A stretch of 64,000 nucleotides of DNA from JAGQRJ01 sp041402045 (GTDB taxonomy: Bacteria > Planctomycetota > J058). The notes beneath the pieces are model-generated. The model was not told the DNA's origin. It ran no database searches and saw only the letters and a program-made list of their open reading frames with translations. A program made the position numbers and the translations under genes. Positions within the stretch are counted from its first letter, which is position 1; each line of letters begins with the position of its first letter. The DNA is taken from positions 99,748 to 163,747 of the forward strand of contig JAWKSZ010000006.1 in the NCBI GenBank assembly GCA_041402045.1, read 5' to 3'. Of the stretch, positions 1 to 7,067 are shown in pieces.

Positions 1-415
1 CACCGCCGAGCGCGTGCGCGCCGGGGAGCACGTGGGCTTCCTGGTGCGCGAGGCCGGGCGCGTGGTGGCCTGGTGCGGCGCTGGGCCCAAGCCCTGCTTC
101 CCCGCCCTCGGCACCCGGCTCGGCGCGCGGCTGACCCCGTCCTCGGACGCGGTGTGGGCGATCGGCTGCCTGGCGCTGAGCGAGGGGTTTCGCGGGCAGG
201 GGAACGCGGCGCGGGTGATCGAGGCGGTCGTGGCCCGGGCCCGTGAGGCGGGCGCCGCGGCGATCGAGGCCTACCCCACCGACCCCTGGGACGAGCCCCG
301 CAGCTACCGGGGCGCGCTCACGACCTACCTGCGCCTGGGCTTCGCGGAGGTCGCGCGCGAGCGCGACGACAGCGCGAGCCTCGTCGTGGTCCGCGCGACG
401 CAGGGGACTGGTTAG
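1..415 (+). CDS. GNAT-family N-acetyltransferase, 5'-truncated by window edge
   Basis: The reading frame is open from the first bases of the window, so the true start lies outside; a GTG at 14 is only an internal codon. The visible 133 residues look like the C-terminal half of a GNAT fold. A strand WAIGCLALSEGFRGQG leads into the acetyl-CoA pyrophosphate-binding loop (RGQGNA, a variant of the R/Q-x-x-G-x-G/A motif), followed by a helix and a late YLRLGFAEV segment typical of the last strands. Such enzymes move an acetyl group from acetyl-CoA to an amine; the substrate cannot be predicted. The next gene starts 40 bases downstream on the same strand. Confidence 0.75.
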   Translation, partial: TAERVRAGEHVGFLVREAGRVVAWCGAGPKPCFPALGTRLGARLTPSSDAVWAIGCLALSEGFRGQGNAARVIEAVVARAREAGAAAIEAYPTDPWDEPRSYRGALTTYLRLGFAEVARERDDSASLVVVRATQGTG

Positions 416-455
416 ACGCCACCGGCCGCGCCACTCTGCGGCTGCGGAGGTCCCC

Positions 456-731
456 GTGTCCGACGAGAGGTTGCGCGAGCTCGAGCGGCGCGTGGACGCC
501 GGGGACCCCGAGGCCAAGGCTCAGCTCGAGCGGCAGGTGTGCCGGACGGGGGTGCACTCCTGGACCGTCTACAAGGGCGGCGCGCCGTTTTGCCGCGGGT
601 GCGGAACCACGGGGGAAGTCAGGGAGCGCGCGCTGGGCGACATGACGATCGGCCCAGACTCAGAGATCAACGACTGGTATCGGGAGCAGCTGAGGCTGCA
701 CCTGCAGCGGCTCGAAGACGACGGCGAGTAG
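456..731 (+). CDS. Small conserved-looking protein of unknown function with Cys motif
   Basis: The 91-residue protein starts at a GTG preceded by GGAGG at 446-450. The frame is open upstream, but this is the only start with a good ribosome site. The N-terminus is a charged helix (MSDERLRELERRVDAG) that resembles the start of the 257-residue protein at 53308. The centre has a CRTGVHSW segment and a FCRGCG motif, so three Cys and a His could bind a metal, but this is not a clear zinc ribbon. The C-terminus is acidic. It ends six bases before the convergent BMC-T gene. Function unknown. Confidence 0.6.
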   Translation: MSDERLRELERRVDAGDPEAKAQLERQVCRTGVHSWTVYKGGAPFCRGCGTTGEVRERALGDMTIGPDSEINDWYREQLRLHLQRLEDDGE

Positions 732-736
732 GCCGG

Positions 737-1357
737 CTACTTCTCGGAGCGGCCGGAGACGGCCTCGAGCGCGGCGATCGCGGCCTTGGAGGCCTCGGCG
801 ATGTCCGCCTCGGTCCCGCCCAGCCAGATCCGGCCGAAGGCGCCGAAGGGGCGGACCTCGATGATCGAGATCGGCGCGGCCTTCTCGGCCTCGTTGGCGG
901 CGAGCGCCGCGTAGCCCGCGGGGTAGACCTCGAGAATGTAGAGCGTCTGTCCGCCGAGGAGCATGTTGCCCCAGCGATCGCGGTTGACGAGCGTCGCGTG
1001 GTAGGGGCTGACGTTGGTGATCGCCTGGGAGGTCATGACCTTGGGCTTGAGGCGCTGGTCCTCTTGCAGGCCCATGGCCTCGAGGATCGCGCGCCCGGCC
1101 TCGCGCACCTCGCCCTGGTCGAAGGAGTGCACCTCGAGCAGGCCGTAGGCGCGCTCGACCACCTGGATCGCCGGCTGCACGCCGGTGGCCTTGAGCGCCA
1201 CGTCGGTGAGCCGGTTGATCTCGATCCCCGGGGCGACCTCGACGTAGAGCGCGGCCTGGCGCTCGACGGGGAGGTAGCCCCGGCCGGTCGTCGCCACGAA
1301 GGCGGCGTACTGCGGCTGCAGGATGTCGATGAAGCTGTAGGTGCGGAGTTCGGCCAC
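737..1357 (-). CDS. BMC-T tandem-domain microcompartment shell protein
   Basis: The 206-residue protein contains two BMC domains in tandem, roughly residues 1-95 and 105-200; such proteins form trimers that act as pseudohexameric tiles in microcompartment shells. The first domain starts AELRTYSFIDILQPQ and the second contains VNRDRWGNMLLGGQTLYILE. Both carry the conserved ALKATGV/NEAEKAA helix regions. Start chosen: GTG at 1357 with GGAG seven bases upstream and a length matching the family; a longer start at 1393 would add a Pro/Arg tail. It is the last gene of the four-gene BMC operon, 57 bases after a BMC-H gene. Trimers of this kind often form the larger pore of the shell, but a gated pore is inference here. 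Confidence 0.88.
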   Translation of the reverse strand: MAELRTYSFIDILQPQYAAFVATTGRGYLPVERQAALYVEVAPGIEINRLTDVALKATGVQPAIQVVERAYGLLEVHSFDQGEVREAGRAILEAMGLQEDQRLKPKVMTSQAITNVSPYHATLVNRDRWGNMLLGGQTLYILEVYPAGYAALAANEAEKAAPISIIEVRPFGAFGRIWLGGTEADIAEASKAAIAALEAVSGRSEK

Positions 1358-1414
1358 GGCGGGCTCCGGACGGGCTGGCCGCGCGGGGGGCACCCGCGCG
1401 GCTCAGGGGGAGAC

Positions 1415-1708
1415 TTAGGCCGTCGCTTCGGCCGGGATCGAGGGCAGGATCCCCTCGACCTCGGAGTGCGGACGCGGGATCACGTGGACGCTGACCAGCT
1501 CGCCCACGCGGCGGGCGGCGGTGGCGCCGGCGTCGGTCGCGGCCTTCACGGCGCCGACCTCACCCCGGACCATGACGGTGACGTAGCCGCCGCCAATGGT
1601 CTCCTTGCCGATCAGCTTCACGCGAGCGGCCTTGACCATGGCGTCGGCCGCCTCGATCGAACCGACCAACCCGCGGGTCTCGATCATTCCCAGCGCGATC
1701 TGGCTCAT
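1415..1708 (-). CDS. BMC-H hexameric microcompartment shell protein
   Basis: At 97 residues this is a single-BMC-domain protein, the standard length for a hexamer-forming shell tile. Visible family signatures are ALGMIETRGLVG at the N-terminus, AADAMVKAARV, the GGGYVTVMVRG strand pair and AVKAATDAG, with VHVIPRPH near the end. Known BMC-H proteins pack edge to edge through the lysine in DAMVKAA. A GAGGAG ribosome site lies seven bases before the ATG. The gene is 16 bases downstream of the aldehyde dehydrogenase, so it is certainly co-transcribed. It is closer to canonical BMC-H than its sister gene at 3303, which has a C-terminal extension. Confidence 0.93.
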   Translation of the reverse strand: MSQIALGMIETRGLVGSIEAADAMVKAARVKLIGKETIGGGYVTVMVRGEVGAVKAATDAGATAARRVGELVSVHVIPRPHSEVEGILPSIPAEATA

Positions 1709-1724
1709 GGTGTCTCCTCAATCC

Positions 1725-3299
1725 TTAGCGCGATTGGCGCGAAATAATGGCTTCGATATCGGCCGGGGTCAACGGGCTGGCCCCGAATCCAAGGGGTGTC
1801 GGTTGCGGCGCGGCGGCCCCGGGGGCGCGATAGCCCGTGTGGGCCACGGCCGGGGTCGAGCGGTAGCTGGGCGCGATCTGCTCGCCGCTCCAGGGGAGCT
1901 GCGGGTCGCCGAACTCGCGGCGCAGTTGGTGCTCGAGGCGCTCGTCCTCGTCCAGCATCTCCTGATTCACGAACGCAATGCGCTTGGTGTTGATCAGGTG
2001 CAGCGGACCAATGTTGTCCGAGAAGATGTTCCCGCCCGGGGTGCCGCAGCCCAGGGTCATGGAGGGCGAGAGGTTCGTCGTGTAGCCGATCGACCCCATG
2101 GTGGTCGGGCTGTTGACGTTGATCCGGCAGGCCGGCATGGCCAGACCGAAGTCCTCGATCACGCGCTGGTCGGTGGCGTGGATCCCGCAGGAGTGCCCCA
2201 GCCCGCCGAAGTTGACGATCGCCAGGCACTTCTCGACGGCGTCCCGGTGGTTCTCGGCCACGAAGAAGGTCAGGAGCGGGGTCAGCTTCTCGATCGAGAG
2301 CGGGCCGTCCTTGCCGATCTTCTGGTAGGGCGCGATCAACACCGTGGTGTTCGGCGGCACGCTGAAACCGGCCATTTCGGCCAGCCGGCGCGGGAACTGC
2401 CCCACGATCTCGGGGTTCATGTGGCCGCGCTTGTTGATCAGCGGCTCGAGCTTCTTGATCTCCTCGGGGCTGCAAATGTGCGCCCCGTGGCGCACGAAGG
2501 CCTCGAGCACCGCGCGCTCGTTGGAGCGCTCGACCACGATCGACTGCTCGGAGGAGCAGATCGTGCCGTTGTCGAACACCTGCCCGAGCACGATCGCGCG
2601 CGCGGCCTTCTCGGGGTCGGCGCTGGGGTGCACGTAGACCGGCGTGTTGCCGGCGCCCACGCCGATCGCGGGCTTGCCCGAGGAGTAGGCCGCCTGCACC
2701 AGCCCCGGCCCGCCGGTGGCCAGAATGATCGACGTCCAGCGGTGGCTCATGAGGTGCTGGGTCGAGTCGAGGGTCGGCTGGGTCAACCAGCCCACCGCGC
2801 CCTCCGGCGCCCCCGCCGCGCGGGCGGCCTCGGCGGCGACGCGGCAGGACTCGGCGATACAGCGCTTGGCCCGGGGGTGCGGGCTGACCACGATCGGGCA
2901 GCGCGCCTTCATGGCGATCAGGATCTTGAACAGCGCGGTCGAGGTGGGGTTCGTGGTGGGGATCACCGCGGCCACGACGCCCGCCGGGTGCGCGACCTCG
3001 ATCACGCCCTGGGCCTCGTCGCGGTGGATCACCCCCGCGGTCTTGAGCCCCTTGAACTTCTTCCAGCTGAACTCGGTGGCGAAGATGTTCTTGAGCGTCT
3101 TGCCGGTGACGTGGCCGTAGCCCGTCTCCTCGACGGCCATGCGCGCCAGGCGCACCGCCTCGCGGCGCCCGGCCTCGGCCACGGCCTGGGCCCAGCGGTC
3201 GGCGTCGGCCTGGCTCGCGTGCTCCATGAGCTTGCGCGCGTCCCGGGCGCGGGCGAGCTGGTCGCGGACTTCCTGCAGCGCGGCGAGGTCCTTGTCCAC
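1725..3299 (-). CDS. CoA-acylating aldehyde dehydrogenase with C-terminal encapsulation peptide
   Basis: This 524-residue protein belongs to the PduP/EutE-type acylating aldehyde dehydrogenases, which oxidise a toxic aldehyde to acyl-CoA with NAD+ inside microcompartments. Visible elements are the cofactor region VIPTTNPTSTA (about 113-122), the GGPG turn (196-199), the catalytic cysteine in NGTICSSEQ (Cys248) and LTFFVAENH late in the fold. After the enzyme proper comes a Pro/Ala/Gly linker (about 490-508) and an amphipathic helix PLTPADIEAIISRQSR (509-524). This is the classic layout of an encapsulation peptide that docks cargo to shell proteins. It sits between two BMC-H genes with gaps of 3 and 16 bases. 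Substrate is unknown because no aldolase, lyase or dehydratase is nearby. Confidence 0.93.
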   Translation of the reverse strand: MDKDLAALQEVRDQLARARDARKLMEHASQADADRWAQAVAEAGRREAVRLARMAVEETGYGHVTGKTLKNIFATEFSWKKFKGLKTAGVIHRDEAQGVIEVAHPAGVVAAVIPTTNPTSTALFKILIAMKARCPIVVSPHPRAKRCIAESCRVAAEAARAAGAPEGAVGWLTQPTLDSTQHLMSHRWTSIILATGGPGLVQAAYSSGKPAIGVGAGNTPVYVHPSADPEKAARAIVLGQVFDNGTICSSEQSIVVERSNERAVLEAFVRHGAHICSPEEIKKLEPLINKRGHMNPEIVGQFPRRLAEMAGFSVPPNTTVLIAPYQKIGKDGPLSIEKLTPLLTFFVAENHRDAVEKCLAIVNFGGLGHSCGIHATDQRVIEDFGLAMPACRINVNSPTTMGSIGYTTNLSPSMTLGCGTPGGNIFSDNIGPLHLINTKRIAFVNQEMLDEDERLEHQLRREFGDPQLPWSGEQIAPSYRSTPAVAHTGYRAPGAAAPQPTPLGFGASPLTPADIEAIISRQSR

Positions 3300-3302
3300 G
3301 GC

Positions 3303-3647
3303 TTAGTCCTCGCTCTCGAGCGCCCAGGACGCGGGCAGGGGGCGGCGGCTGTGGGAGCCGCCGTCGCGGGGCAGGAGCTGGTCGAGCTGGGCGTCGGGCT
3401 TGGGGATCCGGTGCACGCAGGACAGCTCGCCCACGGCGCGCGCGGCCCGGGCTCCGGCCTCGGTCGCGGCGTTGACCGCCCCTACGCTCCCGCGCACGAT
3501 CACGGTGAAGATCCCCCCTCCGCTGGACTCGCGCCAGGCGTAGGCCGTCTCAGCGGCCTTGGTCATGGCGTCCAGAGCCTCCACGGCGCCCACCAAGCCC
3601 GTGGTCTCGACCATGCCGATGGCGTTCGTGTACAGAGGTCTGGCCAT
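3303..3647 (-). CDS. BMC-H shell protein with C-terminal extension
   Basis: The 114-residue protein has one BMC domain (about 7-95). Signatures are NAIGMVETTGLVGAVEALDAM, the GGGIFTVIVRGSVGAV strand-turn-strand and VHRIPKPD. A 20-residue polar tail follows, ending in acidic residues, and is absent from the sister BMC-H at 1415. It is the first gene of the BMC operon. The ATG has no Shine-Dalgarno, and the strong promoter just upstream would start the transcript only a few bases before the ATG, suggesting leaderless translation. The aldehyde dehydrogenase starts three bases after its stop. Together the operon encodes two hexamer types and one trimer but no pentamer. Confidence 0.9.
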   Translation of the reverse strand: MARPLYTNAIGMVETTGLVGAVEALDAMTKAAETAYAWRESSGGGIFTVIVRGSVGAVNAATEAGARAARAVGELSCVHRIPKPDAQLDQLLPRDGGSHSRRPLPASWALESED

Positions 3648-3658
3648 GCGAAGGACGG

Positions 3659-3687
3659 ACTATAGGGAAGTTACAAGGAGGGGGCAA
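3659..3687 (-). promoter_or_regulatory. Sigma-70-like promoter of the BMC operon
   Basis: On the minus strand a TTGCCC box (3687-3682) is followed after exactly 17 bases by TATAGT (3664-3659). This is close to the primary-sigma consensus and is AT-rich against a 70% GC background. The predicted start point is near 3652, about five bases before the ATG at 3647, which fits the absence of a ribosome-binding site. Confidence 0.6.
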
Positions 3688-3697
3688 GCGGCCCGTG

Positions 3698-4135
3698 CTA
3701 CTCGTCCTCGTCCGGCGGCGGGGCGTCGGCGAAGGTGGTCCCCACGCCGCTCACGAACACCGCGCCCCCCTCGCGCAGGGTGGCGAGGAAGGCCGCGTTG
3801 ACCTTGCCCCCGTCCACCGACTGCTCGTGGGCGTGGAACCGGCCGTCGTGTCGGACCTCGGCGCGCACGTAGTAAATCTTGGCGCCGCCGCCGTCTATGG
3901 AGCGCAGCCCGAGCTGGACCTGGACGGTCGCGGGGTCGATCCCCTGGGGCTGGGCCTCGGCCTTCAGCCGGTCCGAGAGCGCCAGGACCTGCTCCGCGGT
4001 GGGGAACCGGCCCAGGGCGTGCACCGCCTTGTCGCAGGCCTGCTGGTACTTGAGCGCGCGGCCGTAGGGCACGCCGAACCACAGCGCGACCCCGACCGCC
4101 GCGAGCACCAGGACCCCGAGTTGCCAGCCCTTCAT
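3698..4135 (-). CDS. Membrane-anchored protein of unknown function
   Basis: The 145-residue protein has a single N-terminal hydrophobic segment (about residues 5-22, LGVLVLAAVGVALWFGVPY), which is either an uncleaved anchor or a signal peptide. The rest is soluble and mixed alpha/beta, with an acidic Pro-rich end (PPPDEDE). A GGGGGAGGG ribosome site precedes the ATG. It lies upstream of the BMC operon in the same direction, but a separate promoter sits in the 50-base gap, so a functional link is not implied. I do not recognise the family. Confidence 0.6.
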   Translation of the reverse strand: MKGWQLGVLVLAAVGVALWFGVPYGRALKYQQACDKAVHALGRFPTAEQVLALSDRLKAEAQPQGIDPATVQVQLGLRSIDGGGAKIYYVRAEVRHDGRFHAHEQSVDGGKVNAAFLATLREGGAVFVSGVGTTFADAPPPDEDE

Positions 4136-4213
4136 GCGCCCTCCCCCAGAGAGGTTAGCGGCTCGTCGGGGTCGAGGCGATGTCCGGGCTGGCGGCCGGC
4201 CGAACCCATAGGG

Positions 4214-4219
4214 TAAACT
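4214..4219 (+). promoter_or_regulatory. Candidate -10 box of the tRNA gene
   Basis: TAAACT lies 11 bases before the mature tRNA 5' end, the usual distance for a tRNA promoter with a short leader. The same hexamer occurs 24 bases before the lipoprotein start at 16192. No convincing -35 box is visible. Confidence 0.35.
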
Positions 4220-4230
4220 GGGGGCCGTTC

Positions 4231-4304
4231 GGGCGATTAGCTCAGTTGGTTAGAGCGCTATCTTCACACGGTAGAAGTCACAGGTTCGAATCCTGTATCG
4301 CCCA
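4231..4304 (+). tRNA. tRNA-Val(CAC)
   Basis: All arms fold: acceptor GGGCGAT pairs with ATCGCCC, the D arm contains GCTCAGTTGGTTAGAGC, and the anticodon stem CTATC/GGTAG encloses loop TTCACAC. The T arm is ACAGG-TTCGAAT-CCTGT and the discriminator base is A. The anticodon is CAC, reading the valine codon GTG, which is very common in this GC-rich genome. CCA is not encoded. A hairpin terminator follows immediately. Confidence 0.95.
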
Positions 4305-4305
4305 T

Positions 4306-4330
4306 GGCGCCCTCAGTGAGGGCGCCTTTG
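4306..4330. terminator. Bidirectional hairpin terminator, shared by tRNA-Val and kinase gene
   Basis: Ten-base perfect arms (GGCGCCCTCA and TGAGGGCGCC) enclose a single base and are followed by TTT on the plus strand and preceded by runs suited to the minus strand. It begins two bases after the tRNA. On the minus strand the kinase stop codon TGA (4315-4313) forms the start of one arm, so one structure can stop both convergent transcripts. Confidence 0.75.
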
Positions 4331-6745
4331 CGTTGGTTGGCGCTCCTGGAGCGCGTCCCGCGCCGCGCGCACCTGCTGCGCGTCCGCCTCGGAGAGCTCC
4401 TGCTGCAGCAGCAGCTCGTAGCAGGCGCGCGCCTCCGCCACCCGCCCCAGCTCCCCCAGGCTGCGTGCGCGCCCCGCCAGCGCGCGCGGCGCGCGCGGGG
4501 ACCCGAGCAGCGCGAGCTCGTACTCGGCCAGCGCGTCCTCCCAGCGCGCGAGTCCTTCCAGCGCGGTGGCACGACCGTAGACGACCATCTGGGTGCGCCC
4601 CCCCTGAGCCCGGAGCGTGTCGTAGGTCTCGAGGGCCTGGGCGAAGCGCTCGAGCTTGAGCAGGGTGATCCCCTGGTTCTCGAGGACCCCCGGGTCGCCC
4701 GGATTCAGGGCCAGCGCCCGCGCGAAGTCCTCGAGGGCGAGCTCGAGCCGGCCGCCGTCCGAGCGCGCGGCGCCGCGGTTCACGAGGGCCAGCGCGCTCT
4801 GGGGGTCCAGCTCCAGCGCCCGGGTGAAGTCCGCGTCGGCCTCGGCGTAGTGCCCGAGGGCGTGGTGCGAGAAGCCGCGGTTGATCCAGGCGCCGAACTG
4901 CGCGGGGTCCAGCTCCAGCGCCCGGCTGTAGTCGGCGATCGCCGCCTCGTGCCGGTTCAACCCGGCGGCGCAGCGCCCGCGCGCCTCCCACGCCCCGGCG
5001 TCGCTCGGGGCTCGCTCCAGCAAGTCGCTGTAGGCGGACCAGGCCTCCTCCCAGCGACCGAGCGCGGACAGGACCTTGCCGCGGTTGGAGACCACGGCGC
5101 GGCCCTCGACCCCGTGGGCGATCGCCGCGTCGTAGTCGCGGAGGGCCTCTGCGTAGCGCTGCTGGTCCTGGAGGAGCTGGGCGCGCCCCACCCGTGCGGT
5201 GGGCTCCGCGGGGTCGAGCTCCAGCGCGCGCCCGTAGTCGGCCAGGGCACGCGCGACCTCGCCCGTCCGGGCGTGGCACAGGCCGCGGTTGGAGTAGGCG
5301 ACCGCCGCGCTCGGGTCCAGCGCTGCCGCGCGATCGAAGCCCACCAGCGCGCGCGCGTAGTCTCCCTGGCTGCAGAGCACGACGGCTCGGTTGAGGGTGC
5401 CCACGAAGGACCGGGGGTCGAGGGTCAGCGCCCAGTCCAGATCGCGGAGCGCGGCGTCGGTGTCGCCCAGCTCGGCGTAGGTCATGCCGCGGTTGATCCA
5501 GGCGGACACGAGCTCCGGATCCAGCTCCAGCGCGCGCTCGAAGGCCACGAGCGCCGCCTGGAGTTGCCCCTGGCGCTTGCGCACCAACGCCAGGGTGCCG
5601 TGGGCCTCGGCCAGCTCCGGGTCCAGCTCCAGCGCCCGCTCGCAGTCCTCGAGGGCCTCCTGCAGCTGCCCGCGCTGGGAGCGCAGGAACGCCCGGTCGG
5701 CCAGCGCCCGCGGGTCCTCCTCCTCGGCCAGCGTCGGCGAGTCCGCCTCGACCCGCGTCGGCGAGCCGTCCTCGGCCTGCGGCTCCGGGGGCCCCAGGGC
5801 GGGCGTCGCGGCCGACCCCGACCGCGACGGGGCAGGCCGCTGCAGCGCCCACACGCCGCCCGCCGTGACCACGAACGCCAGGCCCACGCCGAGGCCGATC
5901 GCGAACCTCCCGCCCGGCGCCGCGGGGCGCGCGCCCGGGCCCCCGTCGAGGAGGAGGATCGCTCGCGCGACCTCCGCGGCCGACCCCGGCCGCCCCTGGG
6001 GGTCGAGCGCGAGGCAGCGCATGCACAGGCGGCTCAGCCCCGCAGGCACGTCGGGCCGCACCCGCGCGGGCGGCGCGATCTCGGCGAAGCGCTCCAGCCG
6101 CAGGTAGCCTGGGAGCGAGTCCGCGACCACCGGCGGGGTCCCGGTGAGGCAGGCGTAGAGCACCGCGCCCAGGCCGTAGACGTCGGTCCAGGGCCCGAGG
6201 CGCGCGAGGTCGCCCTGGGCCTGCTCCGGAGACCAGAAGCCGGGCGTCCCATGGAACACGCCCGTGGCGGTGAGCCGGCTGTGCGTGTCCTGGGCGTCGA
6301 GCACGAGCCCGAAGTCGGTGAGCAGCGCGTCCTGGCCGCGCAGGAGCACGTTGTCGGGCTTGAGGTCCCGGTGCAGCAGCCCGCAGCCGTGCACGTAGTC
6401 GAGCGCGCGCGCGAGCTGCAGCGCGATCCGCGTGGCCTCCTCCACCGGGAGGGGTCCCCGCGTGAGCGCGGCCGCGAGGGTCTCCCCCTCGATCAGCTCC
6501 AGGGCGACCCAGGGCGCGCCGCCGTGCTCCCCCGCCGCGAGGATCGACACCACGTGCGGGTGCCGTAGCCGGGCCAGGGCCTGGACCTCCCCCTGGAAGC
6601 GCCGCGCCGCGCGGGGGTCGCTCGCGCGCTGGGCGTGGAGCAGCTTGAGCGCGACCCGCCGCCCCTCGGCGTCGTGGGCGCGGTAGACCACCCCCATGCC
6701 ACCTCGGGCCAGCTCTGCTTCGACGACGTACGGCCCGACCTGCAC
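4313..6745 (-). CDS. Membrane Ser/Thr protein kinase with C-terminal TPR array (paralogue 1)
   Basis: The 810-residue protein starts with a Hanks-type kinase (about 5-270): Gly loop ARGGMGVVY, VALKLL lysine (Lys34), HRDLKPDNVLL (catalytic Asp127), TDFGLVL (Asp144) and GTPGFWSPEQ activation segment, so all catalytic residues are present. A transmembrane helix follows (about 285-305), then roughly a dozen tetratricopeptide repeats of the form ALELDP..AWINRG..Y.ELG. Kinase and TPR arrays are thus on opposite sides of the membrane, as in envelope-signalling kinases; the ligand is unknown. The GTG start at 6745 aligns exactly with the starts of the two paralogues upstream; a longer start at 6817 would add an unrelated Arg-rich tail. 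It is the last of three tandem kinase genes. Confidence 0.88.
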   Translation of the reverse strand: MQVGPYVVEAELARGGMGVVYRAHDAEGRRVALKLLHAQRASDPRAARRFQGEVQALARLRHPHVVSILAAGEHGGAPWVALELIEGETLAAALTRGPLPVEEATRIALQLARALDYVHGCGLLHRDLKPDNVLLRGQDALLTDFGLVLDAQDTHSRLTATGVFHGTPGFWSPEQAQGDLARLGPWTDVYGLGAVLYACLTGTPPVVADSLPGYLRLERFAEIAPPARVRPDVPAGLSRLCMRCLALDPQGRPGSAAEVARAILLLDGGPGARPAAPGGRFAIGLGVGLAFVVTAGGVWALQRPAPSRSGSAATPALGPPEPQAEDGSPTRVEADSPTLAEEEDPRALADRAFLRSQRGQLQEALEDCERALELDPELAEAHGTLALVRKRQGQLQAALVAFERALELDPELVSAWINRGMTYAELGDTDAALRDLDWALTLDPRSFVGTLNRAVVLCSQGDYARALVGFDRAAALDPSAAVAYSNRGLCHARTGEVARALADYGRALELDPAEPTARVGRAQLLQDQQRYAEALRDYDAAIAHGVEGRAVVSNRGKVLSALGRWEEAWSAYSDLLERAPSDAGAWEARGRCAAGLNRHEAAIADYSRALELDPAQFGAWINRGFSHHALGHYAEADADFTRALELDPQSALALVNRGAARSDGGRLELALEDFARALALNPGDPGVLENQGITLLKLERFAQALETYDTLRAQGGRTQMVVYGRATALEGLARWEDALAEYELALLGSPRAPRALAGRARSLGELGRVAEARACYELLLQQELSEADAQQVRAARDALQERQPTQRRPH

Positions 6746-6785
6746 CCGCAGAGTTTGCACCGCGCGCGCGCGTGACGCCACGTAG

Positions 6786-6934
6786 GCGCTCCGTCCGCGC
6801 GCCTCCCCCCGGATCATTCGCCCCGGCGGCGTGCTGCGCCACCAGGAGTGGGGCCTCTACGAGGTCGGCCTGGGTGGGCCGGACAACCTCCTGGTCCGCG
6901 TGGGCTGGCCCTCCGCCGCGATCCGCGGCGACTG
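6786..6934 (+). pseudogene. Possible VOC/glyoxalase-like C-terminal remnant in kinase intergenic gap
   Basis: The 322-base gap between kinase paralogues 1 and 2 holds a plus-strand frame without a plausible start. It reads RHQEWGLYEVGLGGPDNLL and then VRVGWPSAAIRGD before a TGA. This resembles the last strands of vicinal-oxygen-chelate (glyoxalase/bleomycin-resistance) domains, which typically read PWG..E..L.DPDGNLL.. The frame is closed by a TAG upstream at 6783, so only the tail survives. The identification rests on a short match and is tentative. The rest of the gap shows nothing convincing. Confidence 0.3.
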
Positions 6935-7067
6935 AGCGGGGAGCGGCCTCAGCGCGCCAGCGCCGGGCGCACCCGCGCGTAGCGCGCCCGGGTCTGGCTG
7001 CGCGTCGGCCCCTCGAGCCCGACGTCGTGCGCGCGCTCCAGCTCGGCGAGCGCCTCAACCTCCCTGG

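Noticed and set aside
4231..4304. Integration site of a genomic island at the tRNA gene
   Set aside because: No second copy of the tRNA 3' end and no integrase were found in the window.
6746..6817. Longer N-terminus of kinase paralogue 1
   Set aside because: The extra residues are Arg-rich and absent from the paralogues, whose starts align with the GTG at 6745.
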